From NCBI GenBank assembly GCA_021773095.1, contig JAJFKR010000015.1, forward strand, positions 124,001 through 188,000: a stretch of DNA of 64,000 nt, read 5' to 3'. This document shows positions 58,246-64,000 of the stretch, piece by piece. Numbering within the stretch: the first letter of the stretch is position 1; every line of letters starts with the position of its first letter. The notes under the pieces were generated by a model. It ran no database searches. It was not told the origin of the DNA and saw only the letters and a program-made list of their open reading frames with translations. Origin of the DNA: Woeseiaceae bacterium (GTDB lineage Bacteria > Pseudomonadota > Gammaproteobacteria > Steroidobacterales > Woeseiaceae). A program made the position numbers and the translations under genes.

Positions 58246-59087
58246 GAGCCCGTGATCGTCAACCTGGCGGTTCGTCCGCGGCGGTCCGCTGCGGGGATAT
58301 CGAATGACCGGCCGTTGACTTTGATGCTCACGTTCGCCGCATCGCCGAACAATACATTGAAAGGCGCCTCGCCAGAGAGATTGATCGTGCGTCCTACCTT
58401 GCCGAGATCAAAGTACAGGCGCCGGCCACTGGCATCCGTAATTTCGGTCCAGCAATCGCCCAAGTAAGTAATGCTCATGTTCATAGCAGAAGAATCTGCC
58501 GGGGTAAGATCCTCAACGATAACTGGTTCAGGTTCGATAGAAGCAATCGGCTCGTCTGTTTCAGCGTCATTCACTGCGCCAGCGATGTCCGTTGGCTGTT
58601 CATCCGCCAGCTCGGAATCCTGCGGCAACGGCGCAATCACACCGGTTACCGGCGGTGGCTCGACATTAGTATCGCGAACTGCGAACCACCAATACGCAGC
58701 GGCAACGATAATAATGACCCCAATAGCTACAATCCAGGGTCCGGGCGATACGACCGACCGTGGCTTTGCCCGAGTGTTGAGAACCGGCGGCGCACCGGCC
58801 GAGCGATTGAGGTGGTAATAGTCGGCCATCACGTCGGCTTCATCGACTTTGACCAACTGCGCGTATTTTCTAAGGTGTCCCTTCGCAAAAACGGGCGCAC
58901 CGATAACGTCGAAGTCATTGCGCTCCAGCGCGCGCACTTTGTACTCGTCGAGGTGCAATTCCTTGGCTATATCGATGACCGCGATTTGCTGCTCACGTCT
59001 GGCCACGGCCAATCGCTCTCCGCCCACAGGTCCAGGAGACTCATCGTCCTGAGAGGATTCTTCGAGTTTGTCGTTCTCGTCGCTCAT
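58242..59087 (-). CDS. rodZ: Cytoskeletal protein RodZ
   Basis: RodZ links MreB to the elongation machinery. 281 residues: N-terminal HTH ([20 protein letters not shown]), one membrane helix (about residues 116-134, [17 protein letters not shown]), and a C-terminal DUF4115 beta domain ([20 protein letters not shown]). Start overlaps the pilW stop by one base (TAATG). Confidence 0.93.
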   Translation of the reverse strand: MSDENDKLEESSQDDESPGPVGGERLAVARREQQIAVIDIAKELHLDEYKVRALERNDFDVIGAPVFAKGHLRKYAQLVKVDEADVMADYYHLNRSAGAPPVLNTRAKPRSVVSPGPWIVAIGVIIIVAAAYWWFAVRDTNVEPPPVTGVIAPLPQDSELADEQPTDIAGAVNDAETDEPIASIEPEPVIVEDLTPADSSAMNMSITYLGDCWTEITDASGRRLYFDLGKVGRTINLSGEAPFNVLFGDAANVSIKVNGRSFDIPAADRRGRTARLTITGS

Positions 59088-59851
59088 TATCCGGAGCCCA
59101 GTACCTTTCTTGCCTCTGACGAGGTCGGGAATTCGCGAATCAACTGGTCTTCGTATTCCGTTCGACCGCGGTCATTACCCAGCATGTCTTCGATTCTCGA
59201 TGCCAGATATAGCACGCCGGCCGTCGGAATATTGCTCGACATGAATCGTTGCAGGAACGCGCGCGCGCCCAGATAGTCTTTCTGCTGATATTTGAGCAAA
59301 CACAATTGAATCAGCGCGTCTCCATGCCTTGGTTTGCGTTCCAGTGCAACGCGAAAATAGGCCTCTGCCTTATCAACGTCGGGTTTTTCCATCATGCACA
59401 GACCGGCGTTCGTCAGGGTTACCTCAGAATCGTCGTTTTCAGAATGACTGATCGCCTTGTCAAAATGTTTGGCGGCACCGTTGTAGTCCTCTTGCCGACA
59501 GAGGAATACGGCGTAGGCGTTCTGAACGTTGAAGTCTTTAGGCGCAACGCGAACCGCCCTTTCATAGGCTTGCGTTGCCAGCCGCAGGTTATCCAACGCT
59601 TCGTAGGTCAGTGCTAGTGTTGTGAATGCAACTGCCATTTTCGGATCGATCTCGGTGGCCAGCAACAATCGGTCCCGGGCAAGAACGTAGGATCCCTGCT
59701 GGTAATAGCGCGCGCCGAGTTGATAGTTCAACTCAGACGCATCTTTGTCATCTCGTACCGGCTCAGTGATCGATCCGGTCGTCGTCGAAACGCAGCTAGC
59801 CGTCAACAAAAGGAACAGCAAGCCAGAAACTACCCGATATGCTTTATTCAT
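59087..59851 (-). CDS. pilW: Type IV pilus biogenesis/stability lipoprotein PilW (PilF)
   Basis: A 254-residue TPR lipoprotein that assists assembly of the PilQ secretin. Lipobox LLTASC near residue 19, then about five TPR units (GARYYQQGSYVLARDRLLLA, AFTTLALTYEALDNLRLATQ). Overlaps rlmN by 4 bases. The same place as pilF/yfgC neighbours in many gammaproteobacteria. Confidence 0.93.
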   Translation of the reverse strand: MNKAYRVVSGLLFLLLTASCVSTTTGSITEPVRDDKDASELNYQLGARYYQQGSYVLARDRLLLATEIDPKMAVAFTTLALTYEALDNLRLATQAYERAVRVAPKDFNVQNAYAVFLCRQEDYNGAAKHFDKAISHSENDDSEVTLTNAGLCMMEKPDVDKAEAYFRVALERKPRHGDALIQLCLLKYQQKDYLGARAFLQRFMSSNIPTAGVLYLASRIEDMLGNDRGRTEYEDQLIREFPTSSEARKVLGSG

Positions 59852-60999
59852 GCTGACGAAATCCTTATATCTTTGTTTTCGTTGAAATTTCCAGTGCTGT
59901 TCTTCTGGCCGCGGCTCTTTTGACCCAGCCGCTTCCTGACACGGTCGCTGACCTTGCCCGCTAGCTGCCCGCAGGCCGCATTGATGTCATCGCCACGAGT
60001 TTTTCGGGTAGTCGCAACCATTTTGCGTTGACGGAGTCGATCCTGAAAATGGCGGATCGTTTCGATGGATGAGCGTTTGTATTGGCTGCCTGGAAACGGG
60101 TTGAAAGGGATCAGATTCACTTTCGCAGGCTTGTCTTTCAGTAATGTCGCCAATTGATTGGCATGCGCTATAGAATCATTGATGCCCCGCAGCATGACGT
60201 ACTCGAAGGTTATGAAGCGATTCGAGCGCTTCGCAGCATACTCCCAGCAAGCATCGAGTAAGGTGTTGATCGGATGCAGTTTGTTAATCGGCACGATTTG
60301 ATCACGTAACTCGTCGTTCGGAGCGTGCAAAGAAACTGCCAGTGCCACATTGCAATCGTCAGCCAGTTTCTGGATATGCGGAACGATGCCGGACGTACTA
60401 ACCGTAACGCGCCGCCGGGACATGCCGTACGACCAGTCAGAAACCAATAGCTCCAGCACAGGCACTACATTCCTGTAATTGGCCAGCGGCTCACCCATGC
60501 CCATGAAAACAACGTTGGAAATTGCCGCCTCGCCGTTGTCGCGACGTGGCAATTCGTTGATCGCGTGGCGCACCTGGCCGATGATTTCCGCGCTCGTCAG
60601 GTTTCGATTAAACCCTTGTGCGCCCGTTGCACAAAACGAGCAATCGAGCGCGCAACCGACCTGAGAGGAAATACACAATGTTCCGCGATCGGATTCCGGA
60701 ATAAAAACCGTTTCTACCGCTTGTCCGGAGCCGCTTGCAAACAGCCATTTAACACAACCGTCTTTCGAGTCATGTCTGGCCTGTACCGGTGGCGAGATAA
60801 TTTCTGCGTCGTCCTGGAGACGGGCGCGTAGTGTTTTCGACAGGTCCGTCATCGCATCGAATTCGTCGACGCCGCGTTGATAAATCCACTGCATAATCTG
60901 CCGTGCCCGAAACGGCTTTTCATCTCGCGCAAGCAAAAACTGCTCGAGACTGTCTTGCGACATTCCGAGCAGATTGATTTTTTTGTCAGTGCTAGCCAC
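59848..60999 (-). CDS. rlmN: Dual-specificity RNA methyltransferase RlmN
   Basis: Radical SAM enzyme that methylates C2 of A2503 in 23S rRNA and A37 in some tRNAs. 383 residues with the cluster motif Cys116, Cys120, Cys123 (VGCALDCSFCATG) and VVFMGMGEPLANY. The C-terminal methyl-accepting Cys is in the segment GDDINAACGQL. It follows ndk by 12 bases. Confidence 0.97.
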   Translation of the reverse strand: MASTDKKINLLGMSQDSLEQFLLARDEKPFRARQIMQWIYQRGVDEFDAMTDLSKTLRARLQDDAEIISPPVQARHDSKDGCVKWLFASGSGQAVETVFIPESDRGTLCISSQVGCALDCSFCATGAQGFNRNLTSAEIIGQVRHAINELPRRDNGEAAISNVVFMGMGEPLANYRNVVPVLELLVSDWSYGMSRRRVTVSTSGIVPHIQKLADDCNVALAVSLHAPNDELRDQIVPINKLHPINTLLDACWEYAAKRSNRFITFEYVMLRGINDSIAHANQLATLLKDKPAKVNLIPFNPFPGSQYKRSSIETIRHFQDRLRQRKMVATTRKTRGDDINAACGQLAGKVSDRVRKRLGQKSRGQKNSTGNFNENKDIRISSA

Positions 61000-61011
61000 A
61001 GTGAGGTCCGC

Positions 61012-61443
61012 CTAGCGAGTCCTCGGGCAAACGCCGTCATCACCGAAGAAATAGGCAATTTCATTTGCAGCCGTCTCGGCAGCGTCAGAACCGTGCACAA
61101 CATTCTCTTCAATGCTGGCCGCATGGTCCGCACGAATCGTGCCAGGATCAGCGTCCGCCGGATTCGTCGCACCCATGATCTCGCGGTTTTTTGCGATTGC
61201 GTCATCACCGCTCAAAGCCTGTACGACAACTGGCCCCGAAGTCATATAGCTAACCAGATCATTGAAGAATGGTCGTTCGCTGTGAACCGCGTAGAAACCC
61301 TGTGCCTGCTCTTTGGTCAGGTGCATCATGCGGGCGGCAACGATTTCCAGGTCCGCGGCTTCAAAACGGCCATAGATTTCGCCGATCAGGTTCTTTTGTA
61401 CGCCATCAGGTTTGATGATGGAGAGCGTTTGCTCAACTGCCAT
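61012..61443 (-). CDS. ndk: Nucleoside diphosphate kinase
   Basis: Ndk transfers the terminal phosphate among nucleotides. 143 residues with the phosphorylated His117 in [13 protein letters not shown] and the nucleotide-binding [20 protein letters not shown]. First gene of a tight set with rlmN and pilW. Confidence 0.98.
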   Translation of the reverse strand: MAVEQTLSIIKPDGVQKNLIGEIYGRFEAADLEIVAARMMHLTKEQAQGFYAVHSERPFFNDLVSYMTSGPVVVQALSGDDAIAKNREIMGATNPADADPGTIRADHAASIEENVVHGSDAAETAANEIAYFFGDDGVCPRTR

Positions 61444-61482
61444 GTGCTACTTCCTCTTTTGCGATAAATGGTGATGGTCAGC

Positions 61483-61502
61483 GTCCGGTAACGTAACCGG
61501 AC
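61483..61502. other. Hairpin between iscA and ndk
   Basis: GTCCGGT (61483-61489) and ACCGGAC (61496-61502) with a 6-base loop. Without a T-run on either strand it is a weak terminator candidate or an attenuator-like structure. Confidence 0.3.
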
Positions 61503-61538
61503 GAATAGATGTAAACCCTTAATTCTACTCCGGTCAGT

Positions 61539-61862
61539 TCAGACGTTGAAGCTTTCACCGCAGCCGCATTCGCCCGAGATATTCGGATTGCGGAAACTGA
61601 ATGCCTCATTCAGGCCGTTTTTGACAAAATCGACCTCTGTGCCATCGATCAGTTTGAGTGCATCAGGGTGGACCACGACCCGGACCCCCTTGTCCTCAAA
61701 TACGACATCCACGTCCTCAATTTCGTCCGCATAATTGATGACGTAGGAATAACCGGAGCAGCCGGTCTCGGTAACCCCGAGGCGCAGGCCGACACCGGAA
61801 CCGCGCTTGTCGAGATAGCTACGCACTCGTTCAGCCGCCGAGTCCGTTAATGAAATGGCCAT
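61539..61862 (-). CDS. iscA: Iron-sulfur cluster assembly protein IscA
   Basis: A-type iron-sulfur carrier, 107 residues from ATG 61862 ([13 protein letters not shown]). The three ligand cysteines are at 35, 99 and 101 (ETGCSGYSY and GECGCGESF), the same numbers as in E. coli IscA. An in-frame upstream start (61928) would overlap the preceding gene. Last gene of the isc-like group; two bases after the IscU-like stop. Confidence 0.94.
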   Translation of the reverse strand: MAISLTDSAAERVRSYLDKRGSGVGLRLGVTETGCSGYSYVINYADEIEDVDVVFEDKGVRVVVHPDALKLIDGTEVDFVKNGLNEAFSFRNPNISGECGCGESFNV

Positions 61863-61863
61863 G

Positions 61864-62244
61864 TCATTCCTGTGTTGTTGATAGTTGGTCCTTGATGGCG
61901 GCCCTGAGCGAGCGAACCGTGTCTTCAAGCACTAGTATACGTCCGGTTTTCTCTACAGGTACAGCCAGATCCTGCATTATCGGGTCGGACGCAAATTGTT
62001 CAAGCTCGGCAGCATGCCGGCCCTCAAACTGGCGGCAAAACAGCTCGGTCGCAGCGATCACGTGCGGACATCCCCAGGCCAGAAAACGCAGCTCCCTGAT
62101 GACGCCCTCCGAGACGTCGGCGGAGAGGCGAATACGCATCCCCTGATCTTCGAAAAAAGCCTCGACGCCGCCAGCAACAATGCCCGCGTGGTCGGGATCG
62201 GAAAAGCAATCCCGAACGGCTGGATTATAGGGATTATCGCTCAC
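61864..62244 (-). CDS. IscU-like protein lacking two scaffold cysteines
   Basis: A 126-residue protein aligned with IscU/NifU N-terminal scaffold: [19 protein letters not shown] corresponds to the GCGSAIASSS segment, and Cys59 to IscU Cys63. The other two scaffold cysteines (CGD loop and the C-terminal HCS) are replaced (AFFEDQGM and [10 protein letters not shown]); two more cysteines at 13 and 70 are elsewhere. It lies between iscS and iscA, in the normal place of iscU, without hscBA, fdx or iscR. It may be a divergent scaffold, or one that works with other ligands. Confidence 0.8.
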   Translation of the reverse strand: MSDNPYNPAVRDCFSDPDHAGIVAGGVEAFFEDQGMRIRLSADVSEGVIRELRFLAWGCPHVIAATELFCRQFEGRHAAELEQFASDPIMQDLAVPVEKTGRILVLEDTVRSLRAAIKDQLSTTQE

Positions 62245-63407
62245 TGGACGACCGCCTTAGGTGCAAGCTTGCGCAACTTCCCGACAGCGCGGCGATAAAG
62301 GGTAATCGCAATATCGATGTCCGCAGGCGTTGTCGGCCTGCCGAGACTGAAACGTACCGCACTTTGTGCTTCCAGATCGCTACGCCCCAGCGCTCGCAAA
62401 ACGTACGACGGTTCCTGACTTTGGGAGTTGCAGGCTGACCCCGTAGCAACACACAGAGGCTCCAAAGCCAGCAACAGGCTTTCGCCCTCCACACCGTCCA
62501 CGCCGACGTTGAGAATTCCGGGAAATCCGCCCTCTACCGGACCGTTAATGTTGAGCCCTTCAATATCCTGAATACCGGCCAGTAAGCGGCTTTTGAGCTC
62601 GCTGAGCTTCTCGAGATCCTCCAACATACTCACGGCAGCCACAGCAGCAGCCTCGCCGAGACCAGCGATCAGATCCACAGGCAGCGTTCCAGGGCGCAGG
62701 CGGCGCTGCTGTCCCCCACCAAACATCAACGGATCTATTCGTGTGCCATCAGCAACAAAAAGGGCTCCGACCCCTTTGGGTCCGTAGAATTTGTGTGCGG
62801 TCAGCGAATACAGGTTCACGGGCAGATTTGTCAGATCAACCGGAATCTTGCCAGTCGCCTGCGCACCATCGACGTGCAACACGATGTCGCGCTTCTTGCA
62901 GGCCGTGCCGATCGCAGCAACGTCCTGAATCGCACCGGTTTCGTTATTAACGTGCATGATCGACACGAGCTGTGTGTCATCCCGCAATGCAGCCTCCAGA
63001 CGCTCGATCGGCAAGTGTCCGTCCGCATCAGGATCCAGCCACGTGACATCAAAGTTCTGTTTTTCCAGCGTGCGGAACACATCGACGACGGCTTTGTGCT
63101 CAGTCCGCATCGTCACAAGGTGTTTGCCGCGATGCTCGCGCTGCCTTGCGGTCCCCGTGATCGCCAGGTTATCGGCTTCCGTCGCTCCGGAGGTCCAGAT
63201 TAGTGATGTGGGATCGACGCTCAGCAAGGCGGCGAGCTGCTCTGCCGCAAGCGCGACGACCGCCGCGCTGATTCTGCCGCCCTGGTGACTGGATGATGGG
63301 TTGTACCAGGCATTCTCCTGCACATCGCGCATGCGTTTTGCCACTTGCGGTGACAGCGGCGTTGTCGCCGCATAGTCGAGATACACCGGATCGGCATCCT
63401 CTGACAT
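62241..63407 (-). CDS. iscS: Cysteine desulfurase IscS
   Basis: PLP enzyme that takes sulfur from cysteine for iron-sulfur clusters and tRNA thiolation. 388 residues. PLP Lys206 in SLTAHKFYGPKG, His103-like MRTEHKAV, and sulfur-carrying Cys326 in CVATGSACNSQSQEPSYVLR. Its start overlaps the trmJ stop by one base (TAATG) and its stop overlaps the IscU-like start by 4 bases. Confidence 0.95.
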   Translation of the reverse strand: MSEDADPVYLDYAATTPLSPQVAKRMRDVQENAWYNPSSSHQGGRISAAVVALAAEQLAALLSVDPTSLIWTSGATEADNLAITGTARQREHRGKHLVTMRTEHKAVVDVFRTLEKQNFDVTWLDPDADGHLPIERLEAALRDDTQLVSIMHVNNETGAIQDVAAIGTACKKRDIVLHVDGAQATGKIPVDLTNLPVNLYSLTAHKFYGPKGVGALFVADGTRIDPLMFGGGQQRRLRPGTLPVDLIAGLGEAAAVAAVSMLEDLEKLSELKSRLLAGIQDIEGLNINGPVEGGFPGILNVGVDGVEGESLLLALEPLCVATGSACNSQSQEPSYVLRALGRSDLEAQSAVRFSLGRPTTPADIDIAITLYRRAVGKLRKLAPKAVVQ

Positions 63408-64000
63408 TAGCCAGACCGCCTTGTCTGGTCGATAGCCGTCAGAAAGCCACGCAGGATATTCACCTCATTCTGGTCGGGCCGTGCTCGAATGAACATCCGC
63501 CGCATACGACGCATCAGGTGACGTGGGCTGTCCGGGTCCAGAAAATCGATGTCGGTCAGAACCCGTTCGAGGTGCGTATAGAAGTGTTCCATCTCCTCTC
63601 CGCTTGCGGGCGGTGCGTCACTTTCGAATCCGGGGCCACCATCCAGTGTGCTGGCAACTCGCAGCTCATAGGTCAGGACCTGTACGGCCATCGCAAGATT
63701 CAGCGAGCTGAATTCCGGATTCGTCGGAATGGTCAGCAACGTGTGGCACAAATCCAGATCGTCGTTTTGCAGGCCCGATTTCTCCGGACCGAAAACGGCG
63801 GCAACCTTGCCCTGCTTGCTCTCCAGCATCATGCGCTCGGCACAGTCCCGCGGACCCATACTCGGCCAGCTTATCGATCGCGCACGTGCACTGGCGCCGG
63901 CCACATAGACACAATCAGTCAGCGCCTCGCTGAGCGAGCCAACTAGCGTGGCGGAGTCAAGAATATCCGTGGCGCCCGACGCTCGAGCAGTCGCGTCCTC
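63407..64000 (-). CDS. trmJ: tRNA (cytidine/uridine-2'-O)-methyltransferase TrmJ (5' part missing)
   Basis: SPOUT methyltransferase that methylates nucleotide 32 of tRNA. 197 codons before the stop are in the window, open to the edge. SpoU motifs: VFGPEKSGLQNDDL and the cofactor knot IPTNPEFSSLNLAMAVQVL. The C-terminal helical tail (HLMRRMRRMFIRARP) is typical of TrmJ. Position upstream of iscS is the common gammaproteobacterial order (trmJ-[iscR]-iscS); iscR is missing here. Confidence 0.94.
   Translation of the reverse strand, partial: EDATARASGATDILDSATLVGSLSEALTDCVYVAGASARARSISWPSMGPRDCAERMMLESKQGKVAAVFGPEKSGLQNDDLDLCHTLLTIPTNPEFSSLNLAMAVQVLTYELRVASTLDGGPGFESDAPPASGEEMEHFYTHLERVLTDIDFLDPDSPRHLMRRMRRMFIRARPDQNEVNILRGFLTAIDQTRRSG

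Noticed and set aside
61483-61502. Hairpin after iscA as intrinsic terminator
   Set aside because: No T-run on either strand; kept only as a weak structure.

Overview
The window looks like a chromosomal segment of a free-living gammaproteobacterium. The strongest evidence is the run rlmN-pilW-rodZ-hisS-yfgM-bamB-der (60999 to 53610), a single-chain PurL carrying its own amidotransferase, MltF, EttA, TadA, guaAB and an outer-membrane LPS machinery. GC content is moderate to high by eye and gene packing is dense, with many ATGA or TAATG stop/start overlaps. I cannot name the genus; an uncultured-type marine lineage is only a guess.

Layout. 1-2970: thiL (cut by the window edge), nusB, nrdR, glyA, all on the minus strand and without the riboflavin genes that often sit here. 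3061-3274: a 48-bp tandem array built from a REP-type palindrome. 3271-11814: a deacetylase, ettA, two uncharacterised genes, purL and a DUF1820 gene, with a REP pair between the DUF4145-like gene and purL. 12019-17719: an orphan FHA protein of type VI secretion type, an acs/CoA-lyase/MaoC operon, and a Tat-exported aldo-keto reductase. 17825-22872: mlaFEDB without mlaC, then an ECF sigma/anti-sigma pair with a permuted papain-fold amidase. 22856-28992: a type II NADH dehydrogenase fused to a cyclic-nucleotide-binding-like domain, a PagL-like lipid A deacylase, a ThDP enzyme/aldehyde dehydrogenase pair, and a methyltransferase. 28989-37599: an LPS inner-core region (see below). 37623-39929: a FAD oxidoreductase divergent from an HxlR regulator. 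40084-44003: a small integrative island in the 3' end of tRNA-Ser(CGA). 44209-52342: a regulator, mltF, tadA, guaAB, xseA and an M23 peptidase. 52339-52503: a second REP pair with a nested hairpin. 52510-60999: metX and the der-to-rlmN run. 61012-64000: ndk, an isc-like group and trmJ (cut).

The most interesting system is the operon 30421-37599. It holds two Kdo-transferase (WaaA) paralogues around kdsA, a KdsC-like phosphatase and a protein that I have not seen described: an FSA-type transaldolase fused to the CBS pair typical of KdsD (arabinose-5-phosphate isomerase). The usual sugar-isomerase (SIS) half of KdsD is thus replaced by an aldolase/transaldolase half. The neighbouring KdsA is of the metal-dependent class but has Met where the E. 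coli and Aquifex enzymes have an active-site Arg. The group, with kdsB divergent at its head and a KdkA/WaaP-like kinase next door, suggests either a KdsD-independent source of arabinose 5-phosphate or synthesis of a variant 3-deoxy-ulosonic acid.

A second theme is repetitive DNA. REP elements with the GTAG foot sit exactly at gene ends, and in four cases the TAG of that foot is the stop codon of the adjoining gene. One REP has expanded into a 48-bp tandem array; another pair has taken in an 81-bp hairpin insertion.
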